In this document: one piece after another, positions 1 to 5,855 of the stretch | Layout of the letters: each line of letters begins with the position of its first letter | Numbering within the stretch: the first letter of the stretch is position 1 | Assembly: GCA_044433365.1 (NCBI GenBank) | Contig: JAWXTR010000096.1 | Coordinates: 1-11,494 of the forward strand | Direction: 5' to 3' | DNA: 11,494 nucleotides | DNA from: CAMQVM01 sp044433365 | GTDB lineage: Bacteria; Bacteroidota; Bacteroidia; Bacteroidales; Rikenellaceae | Translations under genes and position numbers: made by a program | The notes under the pieces: model-generated | Seen by the model: the letters and a program-made list of their open reading frames with translations, nothing else | What the model was told of the DNA's origin: nothing | Database searches by the model: none

Positions 1-113
1 TTTTTCACTATTAAATCTCAATATAGAACCACTATATTTTCGATTCAATAGCAAAAAATCTCATCTCCAATAGCACTATTAAAAATACACCAATAATTAT
101 TTTACCCTACTTA
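1..113. repeat. Left copy of window-bracketing inverted repeat
   Basis: Bases 1-113 match the reverse complement of 11373-11485 with only two mismatches that I count, at 78 (A/T) and 106 (C/T). Base i pairs with base 11486-i. Similarity stops abruptly after 113, where this copy runs into TTAGAACTCC (111-120), the B-type end of the palindromic repeat family found elsewhere in the window. An internal small hairpin, AATATAG/CTATATT with a 5-nt loop, is present. The copy runs off the window, so its true length is unknown. I see no ORF of note in it. Confidence 0.9.
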
Positions 114-171
114 GAACTCCACATTAATAATTTTTTAAAGTGAAAAATTATTTTCTTCCGAACTAAATGAT

Positions 172-179
172 TACTTTTG
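172..179 (+). promoter_or_regulatory. Candidate -7 box of the lipoprotein gene
   Basis: TACTTTTG matches the Bacteroidetes primary sigma -7 consensus TAnnTTTG and lies 38 nt before the ATG at 218, giving a predicted leader of about 30 nt. No clear TTG/TTTG -33 box is visible at the expected 19-21 nt spacing, so the call rests on the -7 box and its position only. Confidence 0.5.
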
Positions 180-217
180 CCCATAATTAAGAGAGATGTC
201 AACAATTATTCAAAACT

Positions 218-1150
218 ATGAAAACCAACAAACCATTATCAGTACTATTTTTATCAGCACTATCAGCATCAATTTTTGCATCATGTTGTGGCACAAACAG
301 CAATCAAAGGAGAGAAAATAATAATGTAGATCAGTTTGCAAATTCTATATTTGCTACAGCAGAAGTTTTGTCAACAATACAACCCGAAATACTTGACGAA
401 ATTTCAGGAATAGACAATAGTTCACTATATAAAGATTGTCTTTGGGTTAATAACGACAGCGGCGATAATCCAAATGTGTATTTAATTAACCTTTCAGGGG
501 AATTGATAGCTACAGTAGTTCTAAATGGCATCGAAAACCGTGACTGGGAGGCAATAGCTACGGGAGGTGGTTATATATATGTAGGTGAAATTGGTGATAA
601 CAATTCAGTATATCTTTCAAAAAAGATTTATCGTTTTAAAGAGCCTCAAAATATTGATTTATCTGCTCTAGATGCAAAAATTGAGATTTCGGAATTTGAA
701 ACAATGTCGCTCAATTTAGAGAATGGAAATCGTGACACCGAGACACTTATCTTTGATCCTATTACAAATAATTTGGTGATTGTAAGCAAACGTGAAGATT
801 CAATGTTTGTGTATGAATTTGCTTTTAAAGCTACTAAAGATGACGAAATTGAATTGGTAAAAGCAATCGACAACACCCTAAATTTTTCGTTTGCAACGGG
901 AGGTGATTTTTCGGAGGATGGAATGCAGCTACTTGTTAAAAATTATAGAAATATCTATTATTGGCAACGAAAATCTAAAGATGAGTCATTAAATGAGATG
1001 CTTTCACGCAAAGGTGAAATTGTTCCATTTGCAGCCGAACCTCAAGGCGAAGCTGTCTGTTGGAATAGCGATGGAAGTGCATATTACACAATTTCCGAAA
1101 AATCAAGGTCGAAAAATATGCCTCCTATCCATATTTATAGAAAGAAATAG
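218..1150 (+). CDS. Secreted lipoprotein with probable beta-propeller fold
   Basis: This is a 310-residue protein. Residues 1-22 are a basic N-terminus plus a hydrophobic stretch ending in FASC, a slightly relaxed lipobox with Cys23 as the likely lipidation site. It should therefore be an envelope lipoprotein. The body carries motifs I associate with a family of propeller-like, often unannotated, secreted proteins: EISGID near residues 61-66, then WVNNDSGDNP, RDWEAIA, VGEIGDN, a DTETLIFDP segment and PQGEAVCW near the C-terminus. In that family these acidic loops repeat round the blades and may bind calcium, though no reaction is established. It resembles SdiA-regulated or phytase-esterase-like propellers in spacing only. 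The start is supported by the signal peptide and by a -7 box upstream; an ATG at 195 is out of frame. No convincing terminator follows. The protein looks complete, but its function is unknown. Confidence 0.8.
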   Translation: MKTNKPLSVLFLSALSASIFASCCGTNSNQRRENNNVDQFANSIFATAEVLSTIQPEILDEISGIDNSSLYKDCLWVNNDSGDNPNVYLINLSGELIATVVLNGIENRDWEAIATGGGYIYVGEIGDNNSVYLSKKIYRFKEPQNIDLSALDAKIEISEFETMSLNLENGNRDTETLIFDPITNNLVIVSKREDSMFVYEFAFKATKDDEIELVKAIDNTLNFSFATGGDFSEDGMQLLVKNYRNIYYWQRKSKDESLNEMLSRKGEIVPFAAEPQGEAVCWNSDGSAYYTISEKSRSKNMPPIHIYRKK

Positions 1151-1176
1151 TTTACGTTGTCATACATTATGCTATT

Positions 1177-1193
1177 TAGGAGAGTTCTAAATT
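1177..1193. repeat. B-end remnant of the palindromic repeat family
   Basis: TAGGAGAGTTCTAAATT resembles the B end of the long palindromes (AGGGGAGTTCTAAATT at 5669-5684) but has no partner arm. It looks like a solitary relic between the lipoprotein gene and the small basic-protein gene. At this length chance resemblance cannot be excluded. Confidence 0.4.
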
Positions 1194-1215
1194 CGACTTA
1201 AACCACTTTTTTTTG

Positions 1216-1223
1216 TATCTTTG
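1216..1223 (+). promoter_or_regulatory. Candidate -7 box of the small basic-protein gene
   Basis: TATCTTTG fits TAnnTTTG exactly and is preceded by a T-run, a common look for Bacteroidales promoters. It lies 29 nt before the ATG at 1253, so the leader would be about 20 nt. No clear -33 box was found. Confidence 0.6.
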
Positions 1224-1252
1224 TAGCAGTTTTAATAATTAAAAAGATATAA

Positions 1253-1438
1253 ATGAGCGAAAAAGAGCAATATTTAGGTGAATTTTCAATGACCTTTAAG
1301 GGTAGAAAAGCAGAAGATGGCGACATTATTCTACGCACAAAAAAACGTAATAAACCAAAGGGGCAAACAATATCTGGTGCTGCAAAGATGCGTTCAGCCT
1401 ACAAAAAAAGAATGGCTAATAAGGGCGGTAAAAGATAG
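1253..1438 (+). CDS. Small, highly basic protein of unknown function
   Basis: This 61-residue protein has 18 Lys/Arg against 6 Asp/Glu, a net charge of about +12. The N-terminal third (YLGEFSMTFKGRK) is mixed, while the rest is a lysine- and arginine-rich tail ending KKRMANKGGKR. There is no signal peptide, no membrane segment and no cysteine, so a cytosolic nucleic-acid or ribosome-associated role is a reasonable guess, but only a guess. The -7 box 29 nt upstream and the A-rich stretch before the ATG, usual for Bacteroidetes translation starts, argue that it is a real gene rather than a chance frame. I do not recognise a named family. Confidence 0.65.
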   Translation: MSEKEQYLGEFSMTFKGRKAEDGDIILRTKKRNKPKGQTISGAAKMRSAYKKRMANKGGKR

Positions 1439-1589
1439 TTTTTTATTAGTGTTCGCTAAACTTTCGTGGAAGCAGTATATATGTGCATTACCATGAATTT
1501 AGAAATTATTATCGGACAATACTAATAGGTTTTGAAGTTACTAAATAGGGGCATCCGCAAAATTCTCGAATATCGAACATGTCCGAACA

Positions 1590-1620
1590 CAGTAGAGACG
1601 TAGCCCTGCTACGTCTGTAA
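1590..1620 (+). repeat. REP-like hairpin unit, left copy
   Basis: The unit contains the stem AGACGTAGC/GCTACGTCT (1596-1604/1608-1616) with loop CCT. The whole 31 bp is repeated perfectly in inverted orientation at 1839-1869. Units of the type GTAGAGACGTAGC...GCTACGTCT are familiar as dispersed intergenic repeats in Bacteroidetes genomes (known only in general terms, not looked up). Confidence 0.8.
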
Positions 1621-1656
1621 AATAACAATCATTGTTTTTAAAAGAGATCTATCTAA

Positions 1657-1819
1657 AGGGAACTTCTAAAAATTGGATTTTATCGCTTTTTTATTTTGAG
1701 GCTTCACCTTTGAATTTTGTAAAATGCACCGTAGACACCGCTACGCCCACATTTTGCAAAATCCAAATCTAAAACCTCAAAATAAAAAATCGAATAAAAC
1801 CAATTATTAGAACTCCCCT
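1657..1819 (+). repeat. Long palindromic element, copy 1 (A to B)
   Basis: This is a 163-bp near-perfect palindrome. The A end is AGGGAACTTCTAAA at the left; the B end reads AGGGGAGTTCTAAT in reverse complement at the right. Arms pair in exact register, for example TTTTGAGG (1694-1701) with CCTCAAAA (1775-1782) and AAAATG (1721-1726) with CATTTT (1750-1755). The apex is GTAGACACCGCTAC (1731-1744), at the exact centre. Related copies are 5669-5833 and 9544-9708. It is non-coding and carries no transposase, so it looks like a miniature non-autonomous element or a bacterial interspersed palindromic unit. This copy is nested inside the outer palindrome 1547-1930. Confidence 0.9.
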
Positions 1820-1838
1820 AAAACAAAACGTGTGGTTG

Positions 1839-1869
1839 TTACAGACGTAGCAGGGCTACGTCTCTACTG
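1839..1869 (-). repeat. REP-like hairpin unit, right copy
   Basis: This is the perfect 31-bp reverse complement of 1590-1620, forming the same AGACGTAGC/GCTACGTCT hairpin on its own. Together with its partner it brackets the 163-bp palindrome 1657-1819. Confidence 0.8.
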
Positions 1870-1936
1870 AGTCGACACAAGTTCGGATTACTAAAGACAA
1901 ATCGCAAAACCCCTTTTTGCGAATCACCCTAAATAC

Positions 1937-1977
1937 AAATTCCCCAACTAATTTCATTCGGATTAGTTGGGGAATTT
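1937..1977. terminator. Bidirectional hairpin terminator after the NigD-like gene
   Basis: A perfect 16-bp stem (1937-1952 with 1962-1977, core TTCCCCAACTAAT) has a 9-nt loop. It lies 40 nt past the stop of the minus-strand NigD-like gene. The plus side is followed by a T-rich stretch (TTATTTTATAG) and the minus side by a weaker one (GTATTTAGGG). It can serve the minus-strand gene and may also stop rightward transcription from 1253-1438. Confidence 0.65.
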
Positions 1978-1980
1978 TAT

Positions 1981-2019
1981 TTTATAGATTTTTTCTATAA
2001 ATTTTAGAAGTTCTCTTTA
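1981..2019 (-). repeat. Small hairpin plus A-end remnant at the NigD-like stop codon
   Basis: TTTATAGA/TCTATAAA (1981-1988/1994-2001) forms an 8-bp stem with a T5 loop. Next to it, on the minus strand, TAAAGAGAACTTCTAAAA (2019 down to 2002) differs at one position from the A end seen at 9541-9558 (TAAAGGGAACTTCTAAAA). The TAA that ends the NigD-like gene is the first three bases of this remnant. Confidence 0.55.
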
Positions 2020-2754
2020 ATAACTCATTGTACTACTTACAGGATTAACCTCTATACCAGCATATTTTGCAGAATAATCGTCCTGCTCGCCTGTCTTAGC
2101 ATCACAAAATTCGATATTAAATGCAGCTAACGACGATACACTGACAAATTTCTTTAGGTCGAAAGAGACAAGCCCAACTCCATAATTAGAAAAGAAATAG
2201 TCTGTATTTACACCATCAGCCTTATAATACAGTTGACCATAAGCTGTCATAGAGCCTATCCTACTCTCATCAATCAGTAGAGATATTGTTCTTTTGCTTG
2301 TTAAGCTATCGTAACCTAAATAGTATAAAATATTTAGATATGTTCCGCCTAGCCAAGCAGCTGTAACAGTAATTTTGGGTGAACCATACTCAGTAAATAG
2401 CTCTTCATCGCTCTGACCATAATACCCCTCTGCCTCTTTCGTCTCTACAATTTCAAGAAAAATAAGTTTTGCGTTAAGCACATCATCACTACTTACAGTT
2501 GTATCCTCGATTGGTACATAACTCAAACATCCTCTCATTCCCTCATACTCTTGATCGATAGTTACCGACGACTCGGTAACGTAAATTGTTTTACCCATAT
2601 CGTCTTGAAAAACCATACTAGTACTGCCACTAACAGTTTCGATAGTTCCAAATGCTTGTAGATAATCTTCTGTTTCGGTCTCTTTTATACAAGATGTAAA
2701 TAGGGTTAAAGTGGTTGCAAAAAATAGCAACGCAGTAAATTTAAATTTTTTCAT
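2017..2754 (-). CDS. NigD-like lipoprotein
   Basis: This is a 245-residue protein when started at the ATG at 2754-2752. The longer frame to 2793 would put 13 polar residues ahead of MKKFKFTALLFFATTLTLFTSC, a clean signal peptide ending in a lipobox-like FTSC (Cys22), so the inner ATG is preferred. After Cys22 comes an acidic stretch (IKETETED) of the kind linked to surface display of Bacteroidetes lipoproteins. The N-terminal half (AFGTIETV, then DDMGKTIYV and GMRGCLSYVPI) fits the small beta-barrel domain of NigD-like proteins. The C-terminal half is beta-rich and ends in IEFCDAKTGEQDDYSAKYAGIEV, like their second domain. NigD was named from a bacteriocin-associated operon, but family members are widespread and their biochemical role is unsettled. 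The gene lies 144 bp downstream of lon on the same strand. I see no TAnnTTTG box just upstream, so read-through from lon or an unrecognised promoter is possible. Confidence 0.72.
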   Translation of the reverse strand: MKKFKFTALLFFATTLTLFTSCIKETETEDYLQAFGTIETVSGSTSMVFQDDMGKTIYVTESSVTIDQEYEGMRGCLSYVPIEDTTVSSDDVLNAKLIFLEIVETKEAEGYYGQSDEELFTEYGSPKITVTAAWLGGTYLNILYYLGYDSLTSKRTISLLIDESRIGSMTAYGQLYYKADGVNTDYFFSNYGVGLVSFDLKKFVSVSSLAAFNIEFCDAKTGEQDDYSAKYAGIEVNPVSSTMSY

Positions 2755-2795
2755 ATAATTATTTAGTTTAGTTTTGGTTTTAAAATGAAACATCT

Positions 2796-2879
2796 AAAAA
2801 AGAGTTCAAGGGAGTTCTAAAATCTCTCAAAATCCAGATTTTAGAACTCCTCCCCCAATCTTTTTAATTGTTTGAACTC
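2796..2879 (-). terminator. Candidate lon terminator with a repeat in its loop
   Basis: Read on the minus strand, GAGTTCAA (2879-2872) is followed 62 nt later by TTGAACTC (2809-2802) and then directly by TTTTTT (2801-2796). That is the layout of an intrinsic terminator with an unusually long loop. The loop holds a second hairpin, the short palindromic repeat 2809-2853. It lies 20 nt past the lon stop codon. The outer stem is only 8 bp, so this is plausible rather than certain. Confidence 0.5.
2809..2853 (+). repeat. Short (about 45-bp) palindromic repeat
   Basis: The stem GAGTTCTAAAATC/GATTTTAGAACTC (2812-2824/2837-2849, 13 bp) has loop TCTCAAAATCCA. The loop and right arm equal the reverse complement of the outer B arm of the long element at 5669-5833 (GAGTTCTAAATTCTGGATTT then GAGAGA). 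It is therefore best read as an internally deleted derivative of the long palindromes. The similar short copy is 8494-8538. Confidence 0.75.
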
Positions 2880-2898
2880 AATATTTATCAATCAACCT

Positions 2899-5334
2899 CT
2901 ATTTATCAATAGGGAGCAATACAAATTCAAGAAGCTCAGTTAGTGTAGTAACGTAGTGTATATTCAAACCTTCAAGATAATTTTGGTCAATCTCCTCAAT
3001 ATCTTTTTGATTTTGATTGCTTACTACAACATCTTTAATTCCAGCACGTTTTGCAGCCAATAATTTCTCTTTTAATCCTCCCACTGGAAGCACCTTTCCT
3101 CTAAGAGTTGTTTCGCCTGTCATAGCCACTCTTTCACGCACTTTACGCCCTGTAATTAGCGACATAAGCGAAGTTACCATAGTTATACCTGCCGATGGAC
3201 CATCTTTTGGAATTGCACCCTCTGGCACATGAATGCGTAAGTCATTTTTTTCAAATAGTTCACTATCAATTCTATACTCCTCGCAGTGTGCTCTTACCCA
3301 ACCAAGTGCAATAGATGCCGATTCTTTCATTACATCGCCTAAGTTACCTGTAATAATAAGCCCACCTTTGCCTTTGTTCATGCTTGACTCAATAAATAGT
3401 ATATCTCCACCAACCTCAGTCCAAGCTAGACCTGTAACAACTCCTGCAAACTCATTACCCTCGTATTGGTCGTAGCTATAGCGAGGTGCTCCTAAAATCT
3501 CTTTTAACGCCTCTGGTTTAATTTCAGCTTTAAATTTCTTCTCCATGCCAATTTCAGTAGCACGATAGCGAGCCAGCTTTGCAATCATTTTGTCGAGCTT
3601 ACGAACCCCTGCTTCACGTGTGTATTGCGAAATTATTGCATCTATAGTCTCCTCTGATAGCTTCATTTGTCGTGCTGTAAGCCCGTGAGCTTCAATCTCT
3701 TTGGAAAGCAGGTGTCGTTTTGCAATCTGAACTTTCTCTTGAGGTAGATAGCCAGCAATATCTATCATCTCCATACGATCTCGAAGAGCAGGATGAATCC
3801 TAGATATATTATTTGCAGTGGCTATAAACAACACCTTAGATAGGTCATATTCTGTATCTAAATAGTTGTCATAGAAAGTTCCGTTTTGCTCTGGATCCAA
3901 CACCTCCAACAGTGCTGAAGCTGGGTCGCCATGTGTTCCAACTCCCACTTTATCTATTTCATCGAGAATAATCACAGGATTTGAAGCACCACACTTTTTA
4001 ATGGTTTGGATAATACGCCCAGGCATAGCACCAATATAGGTACGACGATGACCTCTAATTTCAGATTCATCATGTACACCACCAAGTGCAATACGTCCAA
4101 ATTTGCGTTTTAGGGCACGTGCTACCGATTTTCCTAGCGATGTTTTACCAACCCCAGGAGGGCCATAAAGGCAGATAATTGGAGATTTTAAATCACCTTT
4201 TAATTTTAAAACTGCAAGATGTTGAATTATACGCTCTTTTACCTCTTTTAGTCCGTAGTGATCCTCGTCAAGATATTTTTGCGCTCTATTTAAATCAGAA
4301 TTATCCTTTGTATACTTTTGCCACGGCAAATCGAGCAGTAAATTTAGGTAGTTAATCTGAACCGAATATTCTGCCACAGCAGGGTTCATTCGCTCCACTT
4401 TTGCAAGCTCTTTTCTAAATAGTTTCTCTACCTCTTCGCTCCACTTCATACTTAGCGAACGCTCTAGCAAATCCTCAATCTCTTTTTCACTAGAATCTGT
4501 GCCCAACTCCTCTTGAATTGTGCGAAGTTGCTGCTGTAGATAGTACTCTTTTTGTTGATTATCTATCTCACTTTTAACCTTTTGCTGAATCTCCTCTTTA
4601 AGGCGAAGAAGTTGTTGTTCTTTGGTTAAAAATTCTAAAAGCAACTTAGCACGAGAGTATAAACTTGGAGCTTCGAGAAGCTGCTGACGAGCATAATCCG
4701 AAAATTCCATATTGGCACAAATAAAATTGATAATACCTCGAGAATTATCAATATTTTTGATTGCTAAAACAGCCTCATTCGGAATTGTTGGCGATAGAGT
4801 TACAACATCTATTGCTGACTCTTTACAAGCAGCTAAAAGAGCATCAAATTTTTCACTCTCCTTTTTTGATGGTTCATCATCACGAAGAGCCTGTACATTT
4901 GCTCTAAAATATGGCTCAGTTTGAGTATATTCCAATATTTCAAGCTTGTTTACACCCTGTAAAATCACTGTTAGTGAATCATCGGGCATCTCAATTACCT
5001 TAATAATTTTTGCAGATGTTCCGATTTTATATAAATCTTCACTTTCAGGATAATCTACATCATTATTAGTTTGAAGAACTGTTGCAATATAGTTTCCACT
5101 CTTTTCATTCTCTCTAATTATCTGTTTAGATTTATCTCTACCTATTGTAACGGGTGTTACAGAGCCTGGAAATACCAAAAGTCCCCTTAACGCCAAAACA
5201 GGAAGATTTACAGGTGATGGCTCATTAAGCAATCCCTCGTCATGACTATCTATACGCAAAACCTCATGCTTAACATCACCAAGTTCTCCCATTTTAGTCA
5301 ACTCCTCTATAAAACGATACTTTTTAATATTCAT
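2899..5334 (-). CDS. lon: ATP-dependent serine protease Lon
   Basis: Lon is a cytosolic, hexameric AAA+ protease that unfolds and degrades damaged and certain regulatory proteins. This 811-residue protein is full length. It has an N-terminal substrate-recognition domain (about 42-235, starting near LPVLALRGLLVFPGSVTPV) and a coiled-coil linker rich in Gln/Glu/Lys (about 237-315). The ATPase domain has Walker A GPPGVGKT at 391-398 and Walker B VIILDEID at 454-461. The C-terminal protease domain has the catalytic Ser714 in KDGPSAGIT and Lys757 in GGLKEKLL, giving the classic Ser-Lys dyad 43 residues apart. The ATG at 5334 is preferred because AGGAG lies 11 nt upstream; Met15 is an alternative. 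The gene has its own promoter, diverging from valS. No CIRCE operator was seen, so heat control is not evident from the sequence. The NigD-like gene follows 144 bp downstream. Confidence 0.97.
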   Translation of the reverse strand: MNIKKYRFIEELTKMGELGDVKHEVLRIDSHDEGLLNEPSPVNLPVLALRGLLVFPGSVTPVTIGRDKSKQIIRENEKSGNYIATVLQTNNDVDYPESEDLYKIGTSAKIIKVIEMPDDSLTVILQGVNKLEILEYTQTEPYFRANVQALRDDEPSKKESEKFDALLAACKESAIDVVTLSPTIPNEAVLAIKNIDNSRGIINFICANMEFSDYARQQLLEAPSLYSRAKLLLEFLTKEQQLLRLKEEIQQKVKSEIDNQQKEYYLQQQLRTIQEELGTDSSEKEIEDLLERSLSMKWSEEVEKLFRKELAKVERMNPAVAEYSVQINYLNLLLDLPWQKYTKDNSDLNRAQKYLDEDHYGLKEVKERIIQHLAVLKLKGDLKSPIICLYGPPGVGKTSLGKSVARALKRKFGRIALGGVHDESEIRGHRRTYIGAMPGRIIQTIKKCGASNPVIILDEIDKVGVGTHGDPASALLEVLDPEQNGTFYDNYLDTEYDLSKVLFIATANNISRIHPALRDRMEMIDIAGYLPQEKVQIAKRHLLSKEIEAHGLTARQMKLSEETIDAIISQYTREAGVRKLDKMIAKLARYRATEIGMEKKFKAEIKPEALKEILGAPRYSYDQYEGNEFAGVVTGLAWTEVGGDILFIESSMNKGKGGLIITGNLGDVMKESASIALGWVRAHCEEYRIDSELFEKNDLRIHVPEGAIPKDGPSAGITMVTSLMSLITGRKVRERVAMTGETTLRGKVLPVGGLKEKLLAAKRAGIKDVVVSNQNQKDIEEIDQNYLEGLNIHYVTTLTELLEFVLLPIDK

Positions 5335-5345
5335 ATTTTATAATT

Positions 5346-5350
5346 CTCCT
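5346..5350 (-). promoter_or_regulatory. Shine-Dalgarno site of lon
   Basis: AGGAG on the minus strand ends 11 nt before the ATG at 5334. A recognisable Shine-Dalgarno is uncommon among the genes in this window, which otherwise have A-rich leaders. It supports the upstream start of lon over Met15. Confidence 0.55.
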
Positions 5351-5470
5351 TACTTTTTCGTAATAATCATAATTTTTTTATTGCAATATATTATATTTTA
5401 AAGCCATTTTTGTTAAAAATAATAAAAAATTTGACAAAATTGCAGATTTTAAAACAATTGCAGCTAACTA

Positions 5471-5501
5471 CAAAGGTAATCAAAAATATATTAAATTGCA
5501 A
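5471..5501 (-). promoter_or_regulatory. lon promoter
   Basis: On the minus strand TTG (5501-5499), a 20-nt spacer and TACCTTTG (5478-5471) fit the Bacteroidetes primary sigma pattern of a TTG box, 19-21 nt and TAnnTTTG. Transcription should begin near 5464, giving a leader of about 130 nt before the ATG at 5334. The leader is AT-rich and I see no riboswitch in it. Confidence 0.7.
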
Positions 5502-5624
5502 TAGCAAAAGGACGATAAATCTCTTTTTTTGCAATATTTCTTCTTATTTTTACTCTTTAAAGCCAAAAAATCGAATATTTCAACTTTTTAGAAGTATGCT
5601 ATAGTATTTATTACCTTTTTTTTG

Positions 5625-5632
5625 TACCTTTG
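5625..5632 (+). promoter_or_regulatory. valS promoter (-7 box)
   Basis: TACCTTTG, preceded by a long T-run and followed by CACTTCG, is a textbook Bacteroidales -7 region. No TTG box stands out about 20 nt upstream. It lies 224 nt before the valS ATG, so the long palindrome at 5669-5833 would be transcribed as part of the valS leader. Confidence 0.65.
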
Positions 5633-5668
5633 CACTTCGTATGTTAGAAAAACAAGATAAATAAATAA

Positions 5669-5833
5669 AGGGGAGTTCTAAATTCTGGATTTTGAGAGAT
5701 TTTTTGTTTTAAGGCTTTAGATTTGGATTTTTCGAATAAGGGCTGTAGTGGCTCCTACCGTCCTTATTTGAGAAATCCAAAGGTGAAGCCTTAAAACGGA
5801 AAAGCTCCGAAAGTCAGATTTTAGAAGTTCCCT
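5669..5833 (-). repeat. Long palindromic element, copy 2, in the valS leader
   Basis: This 165-bp palindrome is inverted relative to the other two long copies, with B at the left (AGGGGAGTTCTAAATT) and A at the right (TTTTAGAAGTTCCCT). Arms pair almost end to end, for example TTTTAAGGC (5707-5715) with GCCTTAAAA (5788-5796) and AATAAG (5735-5740) with CTTATT (5763-5768). The apex GTAGTGGCTCCTAC (5745-5758) is, in reverse complement, GTAGGAGCCACTAC. It ends 22 nt before the valS start codon and lies downstream of the only good promoter seen, so valS mRNA should carry it as a long 5' hairpin. Confidence 0.9.
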
Positions 5834-5855
5834 AAACAGATAAATAATATTTGAT

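Larger units (their letters stand above)
1547..1930. repeat. Outer nested palindromic element
   Basis: This 384-bp stretch is a large interrupted inverted repeat. Its ends, AGGGGCATCCGCAAAA (1547-1562) and the reverse complement AGGGTGATTCGCAAAA of 1915-1930, agree at 13 of 16 positions. Further in lies a perfect 31-bp inverted pair (1590-1620 with 1839-1869), and the centre is occupied by the 163-bp palindrome at 1657-1819. A local hairpin, TCGCAAAA/TTTTGCGA (1902-1909/1915-1922), sits at the right end only. AAAT flanks both ends (1543-1546 and 1931-1934), possibly a short target duplication, though such AT-rich sequence is weak evidence. This accounts for most of the 578-bp gap between 1438 and 2017; 1439-1546 shows nothing I can name. 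Confidence 0.7.

Noticed and set aside
1657..1819. Integron attC site
   Set aside because: The long palindrome lacks the GTTRRRY and RYYYAAC ends of attC sites, and there is no integrase or cassette gene nearby.
1590..1869. CRISPR array
   Set aside because: There are only two copies of the 31-bp unit, they are inverted rather than direct, and no cas gene is present.
2899..5334. Plus-strand open frames lying opposite lon (near 3017, 3233 and 4712)
   Set aside because: They are antisense shadows of a gene with all Lon catalytic motifs intact.
5568..5595. Another A-end remnant (TTTTTAGAAGTATGC)
   Set aside because: Only about ten AT-rich bases match and the diagnostic TTCCC is missing, so chance is a sufficient explanation.
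5410..5604. Open frame of 64 codons on the plus strand between lon and valS
   Set aside because: It overlaps the lon promoter on the other strand, is made of AT-rich low-complexity codons, and has no recognisable motif or promoter of its own.
5633..5855. T-box or riboswitch controlling valS
   Set aside because: The structured leader is fully explained by the long palindrome shared with two unrelated sites. No T-box bulge sequence is seen, and T-boxes are not expected in Bacteroidetes.
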